Assembly (NCBI RefSeq): GCF_021278985.1
Contig: NZ_CP082833.1
Coordinates: 2,728,001 to 2,792,000 of the forward strand
Origin: Citrobacter rodentium NBRC 105723 = DSM 16636
Lineage (GTDB): Bacteria > Pseudomonadota > Gammaproteobacteria > Enterobacterales > Enterobacteriaceae
DNA length: 64,000 bases
Reading direction: 5' to 3'
A model generated the notes under the pieces. The model was not told the DNA's origin. It ran no database searches and saw nothing but the letters and a program-made list of their open reading frames with translations. Position 1 is the stretch's first letter. Each line of letters starts with the position of its first letter. Shown one piece after another: positions 44,519 to 53,131 of this stretch. A program made the translations under genes and the position numbers.

Positions 44519-45523
44519 TTAATTCAACAACTGCCTGCTTACCAGCGGCCCGTCGATTTTCTGCACTGCACGCTCCATAACTTCCTGAATCACCGACGAC
44601 AGTTCATTGATCTCAAATTTCGCCACGTAGCCGTCGGCTTTCACTTTGCGCACGTGGTCCTCATTGGCGCTGCCGGAGAGAGAGGAGTGGATCACGACCG
44701 GAATTTTTTTCAGCCGTTCGTCGGTTTTGATTTTTCGGGTGAGGGTGAAACCGTCCATTTCCGGCATTTCCAGGTCGGTGAGGACCAGCGCGATTTTCTC
44801 GCTGATGGCTTTACCTTCCGCTTCAGCCTCTTTTGCCAGAAGCAGGATTTTTTCCCAGGCGTCTTTACCGGTGACGTGCATCTGGTGTGGAATGTCCATT
44901 GCGTTCAGCCCTTTTTCCAGCATCGCGCGGGCCACGCGAGAATCTTCCGCAACGATGGCGACCGCGCCGGGAGTAATATGAAACTTACTGGTCTTCAGCG
45001 CGGTGGCGCGCAGATCGTGGCTCGACGGCACGATGTCATAGAGGATCTGTTCGACGTCCAGCACCAGCGCCAGATTGTTGGTTTCTTTGTCTTCATCCAG
45101 ACAGGCGATGCTGGTGATGTAGCGCCCGTTCACCGCCTTCTCGGCGGTATGCACCTGCTGCCAGTCCAGACGCATAATGTTCTCGACCGACTCGACGGCG
45201 AAGGCCTGCACGCTGCGGGCATATTCGGTGATCAGCAGAATATTGAGGCCATTTTCCGCTTTACAGCCAGCGACGGCGGGAAGATCGATGACCGGAATGA
45301 CCTGGTCGCGAATATTCACCATTCCCAGCAGCGGCGCCTTCATGCCGGCCGGCCGGGTAAACGCTGGCATCGGCACAATTTCCCGTAGCTTAAATACGTT
45401 AATGCCGAACAGCTCAGACTTTTGTTCGTGCAGGGACGTGCCCAGGCGGAACAGCAGCAGTTCAAAGCGGTTGGACAGGGTCAGATTAGCCCTGTCATCA
45501 ATATCTTTCTGGAAATTGTCCAT
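44519..45523 (-). CDS. cheV: CheV-type chemotaxis coupling protein
   Basis: A 334-residue hybrid with an N-terminal CheW-like domain (about 20-170; FGINVFKLREIVPMP, LGMVNIRDQVIPVIDLP) and a C-terminal response-regulator receiver (about 185-310) with Asp194 in VAEDSR and the phosphoacceptor Asp250 in LVLTDLEMPEMDGF. CheV couples chemoreceptors to CheA and is tuned by phosphorylation. E. coli K-12 lacks it; Salmonella has one at this location. A candidate FliA promoter lies upstream and AGGA precedes the ATG. Confidence 0.92.
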   Translation of the reverse strand: MDNFQKDIDDRANLTLSNRFELLLFRLGTSLHEQKSELFGINVFKLREIVPMPAFTRPAGMKAPLLGMVNIRDQVIPVIDLPAVAGCKAENGLNILLITEYARSVQAFAVESVENIMRLDWQQVHTAEKAVNGRYITSIACLDEDKETNNLALVLDVEQILYDIVPSSHDLRATALKTSKFHITPGAVAIVAEDSRVARAMLEKGLNAMDIPHQMHVTGKDAWEKILLLAKEAEAEGKAISEKIALVLTDLEMPEMDGFTLTRKIKTDERLKKIPVVIHSSLSGSANEDHVRKVKADGYVAKFEINELSSVIQEVMERAVQKIDGPLVSRQLLN

Positions 45524-45556
45524 TCTGTCCTCAGTGTGAATACTGCCTTTTCAGGG

Positions 45557-45583
45557 TTATCGGCACGGTGGACAAAAAGTGGA
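45557..45583 (-). promoter_or_regulatory. Sigma28 (FliA) promoter of cheV
   Basis: On the minus strand TCCACTTT-N11-GCCGATAA: the -10 is a perfect match to the FliA consensus GCCGATAA, the -35 matches five of eight, and the spacing is the canonical 11. The leader to the cheV ATG is about 25-30 nt. Confidence 0.72.
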
Positions 45584-45586
45584 GCG

Positions 45587-46504
45587 TTAAAGCGTGAAAA
45601 CGGCGAAATCGTCGGCCAGTTCGCAGGCCGGGAAAATTGCCCGACACTCCTCAAGCAGCCGCTGGCAGCCTGCTTCGTCATAGCGCGAACTGATGTGGGT
45701 GACGATCAGTTTTCCGACCCCCGCCTCGCGCGCCAGCATCGCCGCCTGGCGGGTGGAACTGTGACCGCGGCTGTTGGCTTTTTCTTCCATCGACGCATCC
45801 AGCGTGGTTTCGTGGATCATCACGTCCACGCCTTTCGCCAGCGCAAGCGCGCCGGTACAGGGGGCGGTGTCGCCAAAAATCGCTGCGGCCTTGCCGGGCG
45901 TTGGCGGAGCGAGATAGTCGGCGCCGTTGATCTCCCGGCCATCCTCCAGCGTGACGGTTTTACCGGCTTTCAGATCCTGGAACCAGGGGCCGGGCTTCAC
46001 CCCTGCGGCTTTTAACGCGCTGGCGTCGAGCGCGCCGGGTTTTGCATGTTCCTCCACCCGGTAGCCATAGCATTCCAGCGGGTGTTCAAGCGGATAGGCG
46101 GTGACCTTTCGCAGCCCGTCATCAACGATTTCACCGGCGGAGATTTCAATAATATCCAGCGGATAGTCGGTCTAGGAACCGCTGAGCCGCAGGGCAGTTT
46201 CGGTGAACTCCCGAAGACCTTTCGGACCATAAATTGTCAGCGGATGCGGATTGCCCGCCATTGACCGGCTGCACAGCAGGCCCGGCAGACCGAACAGGTG
46301 ATCGCCATGCAGATGACTGATAAAAATGCGCTCAAGCTTGCCGGGATGAAACGCCGTATTCAGCATCTGCTGCTGGGTGCCTTCGCCGCAGTCAAACAGC
46401 CACAGCGCCGGCTGCGTCGGATGGAGCAGATGCAGCAACATCGCGCTGACGTTGCGCGCGCGGGTCGGGACGCCTGCCGAGGTACCTAAAAAGATAAATT
46501 CCAT
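45587..46504 (-). pseudogene. rbn: rbn (elaC), RNase BN/RNase Z, interrupted by an amber codon
   Basis: RNase BN is a metallo-beta-lactamase-fold tRNA 3' exo/endonuclease. The frame reads as a 305-codon gene from ATG 46504 (MEFIFLGTSAGVPTR), the exact E. coli length, except for TAG at 46172-46174 where E. coli has Trp (SGSWTDYP). The zinc motif HLHGDH and GDTAPC and THISSRYD are present, but HLHGDH and the others lie on opposite sides of the stop. A single TGG-to-TAG change explains it, with no other lesion. Without suppression the product is a 110-residue fragment. Sequencing error is possible. Confidence 0.9.
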
Positions 46505-46569
46505 TATTTCATTACACTTTTTCAAAATAATCTGGCTAGTATAAATCGTTTGGGCAAAAGGAGGGCGCG

Positions 46570-47031
46570 ATGATTAACTGGCAAGATCTGCATCATTCAC
46601 AATTAACGGTTCCTCAGCTCTACGCGCTGCTGCAACTGCGCTGTGCGGTGTTCGTTGTCGAACAGAACTGTCCCTATCTCGACGTTGACGGCGACGATCT
46701 GCAAGGGGAAAACCGCCACATTCTTGGCTGGCATGGCGATGAGCTGGTGGCGTATGCGAGGATTCTGAAAAGTGAGAACGATCGGGAGCCGGTGGTGATA
46801 GGTCGGGTGATCGTCAGCGAAGCGCTGCGCGGGCAAAAGCTCGGCCAACAGTTAATGACCAGGGCGCTCGCCGCCTGCCAGCAGCACTGGCCGGAGAAGG
46901 CGCTGTATCTTGGCGCGCAGGCGCATCTGCAAAACTTCTACGCGGGCTTTGGCTTTGTGCCGGTTACCGACGTCTATGATGAAGACGGCATTGCGCATAT
47001 CGGTATGGCGCGTGAGGCAATTCAGGCGTAA
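46570..47031 (+). CDS. elaA: ElaA, GNAT-family acetyltransferase
   Basis: A 153-residue GNAT protein matching E. coli ElaA in length. It has RCAVFVVEQNCPYLDVDGDDL at the N-terminus, the acetyl-CoA loop IGRVIVSEALRGQKLGQQLM (about 76-95) and the FYAGFGFVPVTDVYDEDGIAHIGM C-terminal signature. The substrate is unknown. It diverges from rbn with a 65-bp gap and is followed by elaB. Confidence 0.93.
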   Translation: MINWQDLHHSQLTVPQLYALLQLRCAVFVVEQNCPYLDVDGDDLQGENRHILGWHGDELVAYARILKSENDREPVVIGRVIVSEALRGQKLGQQLMTRALAACQQHWPEKALYLGAQAHLQNFYAGFGFVPVTDVYDEDGIAHIGMAREAIQA

Positions 47032-47085
47032 ATCCGCGACGTTGTCTATAGTTAGGAACAGGTATTACTAAAATGGAGAACGAGA

Positions 47086-47391
47086 ATGTCTTATCAGTTT
47101 GGTGATTCACGTATTGATGACGACCTGACGTTGCTGAGCGAGACGCTGGAAGAAGTGCTGCGCTCCTCGGGCGATCCTGCCGATCAAAAATATATTGAGC
47201 TTAAAGCGCGCGCGGAAAAGGCGTTGGAAGATGTTAAAAATCGCGTCAGCCACGCCTCGGATAGCTACTACTATCGCGCCAAACAGGCGGCTTATCGTGC
47301 AGATGACTATGTGCATGAAAAACCGTGGCAGGGGATTGGCATGGGCGCGGCAGTGGGAATGGTGCTGGGGCTGCTGCTGGCGCGACGTTAA
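47086..47391 (+). CDS. elaB: ElaB, tail-anchored stress protein (DUF883)
   Basis: A 101-residue DUF883 protein. The first 75 residues are charged and helical (TLLSETLEEVLRSSG...KARAEKALEDVKNRV) and a C-terminal membrane segment (GIGMGAAVGMVLGLLLARR) anchors it. In E. coli it is RpoS-controlled, binds stationary-phase ribosomes and is related to YqjD. Strong ribosome site GGAGAA upstream. Confidence 0.94.
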   Translation: MSYQFGDSRIDDDLTLLSETLEEVLRSSGDPADQKYIELKARAEKALEDVKNRVSHASDSYYYRAKQAAYRADDYVHEKPWQGIGMGAAVGMVLGLLLARR

Positions 47392-47488
47392 CCCATTACC
47401 GGGATCGCTGTTCCTCCCTAAACTGGGGTACTGCATTTTTTCTGTAGTACCCCGTATAATGTGAGGTTTTTAACAGGGAGAGGTCCGC

Positions 47489-48787
47489 GTGTATTCATTC
47501 ACTGCTGCGCTGGAGAGTCTGACGCGTCTGTTGACGCAGGAGATCTCCGCCCGGCCGGGCATTCGCGTTATCGATGTGCCTTTCCCCCTTAACGACGCCT
47601 TCGATGCGTTAAGCTGGCTGGCGAGCCAGCCCGTCTATCCGCAATTTTACTGGCAGCAGCGCAACGGCGATGAAGAGGCCGCCGTGCTGGGCGCCGTATG
47701 CCGTTTTTCTTCTCTCGACGAGGCGCAACGTTTTCTGCATCAACATCCACAGCAAACCGACCTGCGCATCTGGGGGCTGAACGCCTTCGATCCGCGGCAG
47801 GGCTTCCTGTTTTTGCCGCGTCTGGAGTGGCGGCGCTGCGCGGGAGTGGCGACGCTGCGTCTGCATTTGTGCAGTGCGGTATCGCTGCGTGAGGATACGG
47901 AACGGGCGCTGACCTTCCTGACCTCGCTGGCGGGCGTGAAGCCCCTCTCCACGCTGCGTCTGACCTTAACCGCCGAACGGCGCTGGCCGGAAAAAGCGGG
48001 CTGGATCAGCCTGATCCGCAAGGCGACGGACACGATTGCCGCCGACGGGTTCGACAAAGTAGTGCTGGCGCGCGCCAGCGACCTGCATTTTTCCCGCCCG
48101 GTGAATGCCGCGGCGATGATGGCCGCAAGCCGCCGTCTGAACCTGAACTGTTACCATTTCTTTATGGCCTTTTCCGCCAACAGCGCCTTTCTCGGCTCTT
48201 CTCCCGAGCGGCTCTGGCGGCGGCGTGATACCGCGCTGCGCACCGAGGCGCTGGCCGGTACGGTGGCCAATCATCCCGACGACTACAAAGCCTGGCAACT
48301 GGGCGAGTGGCTGATGAAAGATGACAAGAATCAGCGCGAGAATATGCTGGTGGTGGAGGATATCTGTCAGCGCCTGCAACATCACACGCAGATGCTGGAC
48401 GTGCTGCCGCCGCAGGTGTTAAGGCTCAGAAAAGTGCAGCATCTGCGGCGCTGCATCTGGACGGCGCTGAACCAGCCTGACGATGCGCTCTGTTTAATGC
48501 AGCTGCAGCCGACCGCCGCCGTCGCCGGGATCCCCCGCGATCGGGCGAAAAACTTCATCCATCAGCATGAACCGTTTGAGCGGGAATGGTATGCCGGGTC
48601 GGCAGGGTACTTGTCCATACAGCAAAGTGAGTTTTGCGTCTCACTGCGTTCGGCGAAAATTACCGACAATGTGGTCAGGCTGTATGCCGGGGCGGGCATC
48701 GTTCGCGGTTCTGATCCCGAACAGGAGTGGCAGGAAATCGATAATAAAGCAGCGGGACTGCGATCTTTGTTACAGATGGATGGATAA
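47489..48787 (+). CDS. menF: MenF, menaquinone-specific isochorismate synthase
   Basis: Converts chorismate to isochorismate for menaquinone. The 432-residue protein has the C-terminal chorismate-binding domain (DKVVLARASDLHF, FLGSSPERLWRR, LRTEALAGTVAN, GAGIVRGSDPEQEWQEIDNK) with the catalytic Lys and Glu regions intact. The start is GTG 47489 with GGGAGAGG upstream. The N-terminal half is less conserved than the rest compared with E. coli. First of the menFDHBCE run; menD starts 84 bp after its stop. Confidence 0.96.
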   Translation: MYSFTAALESLTRLLTQEISARPGIRVIDVPFPLNDAFDALSWLASQPVYPQFYWQQRNGDEEAAVLGAVCRFSSLDEAQRFLHQHPQQTDLRIWGLNAFDPRQGFLFLPRLEWRRCAGVATLRLHLCSAVSLREDTERALTFLTSLAGVKPLSTLRLTLTAERRWPEKAGWISLIRKATDTIAADGFDKVVLARASDLHFSRPVNAAAMMAASRRLNLNCYHFFMAFSANSAFLGSSPERLWRRRDTALRTEALAGTVANHPDDYKAWQLGEWLMKDDKNQRENMLVVEDICQRLQHHTQMLDVLPPQVLRLRKVQHLRRCIWTALNQPDDALCLMQLQPTAAVAGIPRDRAKNFIHQHEPFEREWYAGSAGYLSIQQSEFCVSLRSAKITDNVVRLYAGAGIVRGSDPEQEWQEIDNKAAGLRSLLQMDG

Positions 48788-48871
48788 TGAGTCATCTATA
48801 CCCGATTCATATCAATAATCCATATTTTCCAGTCTTTATACTGAGTCGCAATATTGATACCGGACAAACTC

Positions 48872-50542
48872 ATGTCAGTAAGCGCATTTAACCGACGCTG
48901 GGCGGCGGTCATTCTGGAAGCATTAACCCGCCACGGCGTCAGACATGTCTGCATTGCCCCTGGCTCGCGTTCCACACCGCTCACGCTGGCGGCGGCGGAG
49001 AACGCCGCATTTATTCACCACACCCATTTTGATGAGCGCGGGCTTGGGCATCTGGCGCTTGGGCTGGCGAAGGTAAGCAAACAGCCGGTTGCGGTGATTG
49101 TCACTTCCGGTACGGCGGTGGCGAACCTCTATCCGGCGCTGATTGAAGCCGGACTGACCGGTGAAAAACTGGTGTTACTGACCGCCGATCGTCCCCCGGA
49201 GCTGATTGACTGCGGAGCGAACCAGGCGATTCGCCAGACCGGTATGTTTGCCTCCCACCCTTCGCAAACTCTTTCGCTGCCGCGTCCGACGCAGGATATT
49301 CCGGCAAGCTGGCTGGTATCGACCATCGACAACGCGCTGGCGTCGCTGCATGCCGGGGCAGTACATATCAACTGCCCTTTTGCCGAACCGCTGTATGGCG
49401 ATATGGACGACACCGGGCTGGCGTGGCAGCAGCGCCTCGGCGACTGGTGGCAGGATGACAAACCCTGGCTGCGAGAGGCGCGTCGGCTGGAGAGCGACAA
49501 GCAGCGCGACTGGTTCTTCTGGCGGCAAAAGCGCGGCGTGGTGGTTGCCGGGCGCATGAGCGCGGAAGAGGGGAAAAAGGTTGCACAGTGGGCGCAGACC
49601 CTCGGCTGGCCGCTGATTGGCGACGTACTGTCGCAAACCGGGCAACCGCTGCCCTGCGCCGACCTCTGGCTTGGCAACGCGAAGGCGGTGAGCGAACTGC
49701 AACAGGCGCAGATTGTCGTACAGCTTGGCAGCAGCCTGACCGGCAAGCGCTTACTGCAATGGCAGGCGACCTGCACGCCGGACGAGTACTGGATTGTCGA
49801 TAATATCGAAGGCCGACTGGATCCGGCTCACCATCGCGGACGTCGGCTGGTCGCCAGCATCGGCGACTGGCTGGAACTGCATCCTGCGGAAAAACGTAAG
49901 CCCTGGTGCGTGGATATCCCGCGGCTGGCTGAGCAGGCCTGGCAGGCGGTGACGGCGCGCCGTGAGACGTTTGGCGAAGCGCAGCTGGCGCACCGGATCC
50001 GCGACTATCTGCCCGAACAGGGGCAGCTGTTCGTGGGCAACAGCCTGGTGGTGCGCCTGATTGACGCGCTATCGCAGCTTCCGGCCGGATATCCGGTGTA
50101 CAGCAATCGCGGGGCGAGCGGGATTGACGGCTTATTGTCTACCGCCGCTGGCGTGCAGCGGGCGAGCGCGAAATCGACGCTGGCGATTGTCGGCGATCTG
50201 TCGGCGCTGTACGACCTGAACGCGCTGGCCCTGCTGCGGCAGGTATCCGCGCCGTTTGTGCTGATTGTGGTGAATAATAACGGCGGGCAGATTTTCTCGC
50301 TGCTGCCGACGCCAAAAAGCGAACGCGAACGTTTTTATCTGATGCCGCAAAACGTCCATTTCGCCCATGCCGCCGCGATGTTCGAGCTGAAGTATCACCG
50401 CCCGGAAAGCTGGGATGAGCTGGAGGCGGCGCTGAGCGGCGCGTGGCGAACGCCTGCGGCGACGGTCATTGAAGTGGTGGTGAATGACACGGATGGCGCG
50501 CATACCCTGCAACAGCTACTGGCGCAGGTAAGCCATCTATGA
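48872..50542 (+). CDS. menD: MenD, SEPHCHC synthase
   Basis: A thiamine-diphosphate enzyme that joins 2-oxoglutarate (as succinic semialdehyde) to isochorismate. The 556 residues equal the E. coli enzyme: SRSTPLTLAA and GHLALGLAK in the pyrimidine domain (catalytic Glu in HFDERG near 55), and the ThDP/Mg motif GDLSALYDLNAL...VNNNGGQIFS (about 440-470). ATG 48872 gives the family N-terminus MSVSAFNRRW. The stop overlaps the menH ATG. Confidence 0.96.
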   Translation: MSVSAFNRRWAAVILEALTRHGVRHVCIAPGSRSTPLTLAAAENAAFIHHTHFDERGLGHLALGLAKVSKQPVAVIVTSGTAVANLYPALIEAGLTGEKLVLLTADRPPELIDCGANQAIRQTGMFASHPSQTLSLPRPTQDIPASWLVSTIDNALASLHAGAVHINCPFAEPLYGDMDDTGLAWQQRLGDWWQDDKPWLREARRLESDKQRDWFFWRQKRGVVVAGRMSAEEGKKVAQWAQTLGWPLIGDVLSQTGQPLPCADLWLGNAKAVSELQQAQIVVQLGSSLTGKRLLQWQATCTPDEYWIVDNIEGRLDPAHHRGRRLVASIGDWLELHPAEKRKPWCVDIPRLAEQAWQAVTARRETFGEAQLAHRIRDYLPEQGQLFVGNSLVVRLIDALSQLPAGYPVYSNRGASGIDGLLSTAAGVQRASAKSTLAIVGDLSALYDLNALALLRQVSAPFVLIVVNNNGGQIFSLLPTPKSERERFYLMPQNVHFAHAAAMFELKYHRPESWDELEAALSGAWRTPAATVIEVVVNDTDGAHTLQQLLAQVSHL

Positions 50543-51297
50543 TCCTGCACGCGCAGGCGAAACACGCCCAGCCAGGCGCCCCCTGGCTGGTTTTTTTGCA
50601 TGGCTTTTCCGGCGACTGTCGGGAATGGCAGGCGGTCGGCGAGCGGCTGACGGGGTTTTCCCGTCTGTATGTCGACCTTCCCGGCCACGGGGGTTCCGCT
50701 GAGATTCGGGTAAGCGGATTTGCGCAGGTGGTTGAATTGCTGTGCAGGACTTTAATTAGTTACAACATACTTAACTACTGGCTGGTGGGTTACTCTCTCG
50801 GCGGCAGGGTGGCGATGGTGGCGGCCTGCCAGGGGATGCCCGGCCTTTGCGGCCTGGTGGTGGAAGGCGGGCATCCGGGGCTGCAAAGCGACGCCGAACG
50901 CGAGGCGCGACAGCGCTCCGATGGCCGCTGGGCGCAGCGCTTTCGCCAGCAGGCGCTGCCCGAGGTGTTCCGCGACTGGTATCAGCAGCCGGTGTTCGCT
51001 TCGCTCAGCGCGCCGCAACGCGCGGCGCTGGTGGCCCTGCGCAGCCAGAATAACGGCGAAACGCTGGCGGCGATGCTCGAAGCCACTTCGCTTGCGCTTC
51101 AGCCTGATTTACGCGCGGCGCTCAACGCCCGCGCTTTTCCGTTTTATTATTTATGTGGTGAACGCGACAGCAAATTTCTCGCCCTGGCGGCGGAATTAGC
51201 GGCGACCCGCCATGTGATTCGTAATGCCGGACATAACGCGCATCGGGAAAATCCCGCAGGCGTGGTGGATTGTCTGGCGCAGATTCTGCGTCTCTGA
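50539..51297 (+). CDS. menH: MenH, SHCHC synthase
   Basis: An alpha/beta-hydrolase-fold enzyme that eliminates pyruvate from SEPHCHC to give SHCHC. The 252 residues show the oxyanion segment FLHGFSGD, the nucleophile elbow GYSLGGR (Ser86), the acid Asp in YLCGERDSKF (near 210) and the His in IRNAGHNAHRENP (near 232). It starts in the menD stop (ATGA). Unlike E. coli, the segment 65-80 (VELLCRTLISYNILNYWLV) is divergent. Confidence 0.94.
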   Translation: MILHAQAKHAQPGAPWLVFLHGFSGDCREWQAVGERLTGFSRLYVDLPGHGGSAEIRVSGFAQVVELLCRTLISYNILNYWLVGYSLGGRVAMVAACQGMPGLCGLVVEGGHPGLQSDAEREARQRSDGRWAQRFRQQALPEVFRDWYQQPVFASLSAPQRAALVALRSQNNGETLAAMLEATSLALQPDLRAALNARAFPFYYLCGERDSKFLALAAELAATRHVIRNAGHNAHRENPAGVVDCLAQILRL

Positions 51298-51311
51298 CTA
51301 TAGGACACACT

Positions 51312-52169
51312 ATGATCTATCCTGATGAAACAATGCTTTACGCACCGGTTGAATGGCACGACTGCTCCGAAGGCTATACGGACATTCGCTATGAGAAATC
51401 CACCGATGGTATTGCAAAAATCACCATTAACCGTCCGCAGGTGCGCAACGCTTTCCGTCCTTTGACCGTCAAAGAGATGATTCAGGCGCTGGCGGATGCC
51501 CGCTATGACGATAATGTCGGCGTGATTATCCTGACCGGCGAAGGCGAAAAAGCCTTCTGCGCCGGCGGCGACCAGAAGGTACGCGGCGACTACGGCGGCT
51601 ATCAGGACGATTCCGGCGTGCATCACCTCAACGTGCTGGATTTCCAGCGCCAGATCCGTACCTGCCCGAAACCGGTGGTGGCGATGGTTGCCGGTTACTC
51701 CATCGGCGGCGGTCACGTGCTGCATATGATGTGCGACCTGACTATCGCGGCGGAAAACGCTATTTTCGGTCAGACCGGCCCGAAAGTCGGCTCTTTCGAC
51801 GGCGGCTGGGGCGCATCTTATATGGCGCGTATCGTCGGGCAGAAGAAAGCGCGTGAAATCTGGTTCCTGTGCCGTCAGTACGACGCGCAGCAGGCGCTGG
51901 ATATGGGGCTGGTCAACACAGTGGTGCCGCTGGCCGATCTGGAAAAAGAGACCGTCCGCTGGTGCCGTGAAATGCTGCAAAACAGCCCGATGGCGCTGCG
52001 CTGCCTGAAAGCGGCGTTAAACGCCGACTGTGACGGTCAGGCCGGGCTGCAGGAGCTGGCCGGTAACGCCACCATGCTGTTCTACATGACGGAAGAAGGA
52101 CAGGAGGGCCGCAACGCTTTTAACCAGAAACGTCAGCCTGACTTCAGCAAATTTAAACGGAATCCGTAA
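51312..52169 (+). CDS. menB: MenB, 1,4-dihydroxy-2-naphthoyl-CoA synthase
   Basis: A crotonase-fold enzyme that closes the naphthoate ring from o-succinylbenzoyl-CoA. The 285 residues are close to identical to E. coli MenB, with oxyanion-hole segments CAGGDQKVRGDYGGYQDDSG and GYSIGGGHVLHMMCDLTIA, and GQTGPKVGSFDGGWG near 155. ATG 51312 gives the known N-terminus MIYPDETMLY. It overlaps menC by one base (TAATG). Confidence 0.97.
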   Translation: MIYPDETMLYAPVEWHDCSEGYTDIRYEKSTDGIAKITINRPQVRNAFRPLTVKEMIQALADARYDDNVGVIILTGEGEKAFCAGGDQKVRGDYGGYQDDSGVHHLNVLDFQRQIRTCPKPVVAMVAGYSIGGGHVLHMMCDLTIAAENAIFGQTGPKVGSFDGGWGASYMARIVGQKKAREIWFLCRQYDAQQALDMGLVNTVVPLADLEKETVRWCREMLQNSPMALRCLKAALNADCDGQAGLQELAGNATMLFYMTEEGQEGRNAFNQKRQPDFSKFKRNP

Positions 52170-53131
52170 TGCGTAGCGCGCAGGTATACCGCTGGCAGAT
52201 CCCCATGGACGCGGGGGTGGTTCTGCGCGAACGGCGGTTAAAAACCCGCGACGGGCTGTATGTCCGTCTGCGCGACGGTGAACGCGAAGGGTGGGGAGAG
52301 ATCTCCCCGCTGCCCGGCTTCAGCCATGAAACGGTTGACGAGGCGCAGGCCGCGCTGCTGGCCTGGGTTGATGGCTGGCTACAGGGGCGCGATACGCTGG
52401 CGGAAATGCCGTCGGTGGCCTTTGGCGCCAGCTGCGCGTTAGCGGAACTGGCCGGGGTACTGCCGGAGGTGGCGGACTATCGCGCCGCGCCGCTGTGTAC
52501 CGGCGACCCGGACGATCTGGTGCTGCAACTGGCCGATATGCCGGATGAAAAGGTGGCAAAGGTGAAGGTCGGCCTGTATGAAGCGGTACGCGACGGCATG
52601 GTGGTTAACCTGCTGCTGGAGGCGATACCGGAACTGCGTCTGCGGCTGGACGCCAACCGCGCCTGGACGCCGCTGAAAGCGCAGCAGTTCGCGAAGTACG
52701 TTAATCCCGACTACCGTGCCCGTATCGCGTTTCTGGAAGAACCGTGTAAAACCCGCGAGGACTCCCGCGCTTTTGCCCGTGAAACCGGCATCGCCATCGC
52801 CTGGGACGAAAGTCTGCGCGAAACCGACTTCGCCTTTGTGGCGGAAGAGGGCGTCAGCGCGGTGGTGATCAAACCGACGTTGACCGGCTCGCTGGACAAG
52901 GTGCGCCAGCAGGTTGAGAGCGCATATGCGCTGGGACTGACGGCGGTGATCAGTTCGTCCATTGAGTCGAGTCTGGGTCTGACCCAACTGGCGCGGATTG
53001 CCGCGTGGCTGACTCCGCAGACGATTCCGGGGCTGGATACCCTGAGTCTGATGCAGGCGCAGCAGATCCGCCGCTGGCCGGGCAGCGCGCTGCCGTGCGT
53101 TGATGTTGATGCGCTGGAACGGCTGCGATGA
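52169..53131 (+). CDS. menC: MenC, o-succinylbenzoate synthase
   Basis: An enolase-superfamily dehydratase converting SHCHC to o-succinylbenzoate. The 320 residues have the catalytic lysine in KVAKVKVGLYE (near 133), metal ligands Asp in LRLDANRAW, Glu in FLEEPCK and Asp in IAWDES, and the second Lys in AVVIKPTL (near 235). It is tightly packed between menB and menE. Confidence 0.95.
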   Translation: MRSAQVYRWQIPMDAGVVLRERRLKTRDGLYVRLRDGEREGWGEISPLPGFSHETVDEAQAALLAWVDGWLQGRDTLAEMPSVAFGASCALAELAGVLPEVADYRAAPLCTGDPDDLVLQLADMPDEKVAKVKVGLYEAVRDGMVVNLLLEAIPELRLRLDANRAWTPLKAQQFAKYVNPDYRARIAFLEEPCKTREDSRAFARETGIAIAWDESLRETDFAFVAEEGVSAVVIKPTLTGSLDKVRQQVESAYALGLTAVISSSIESSLGLTQLARIAAWLTPQTIPGLDTLSLMQAQQIRRWPGSALPCVDVDALERLR

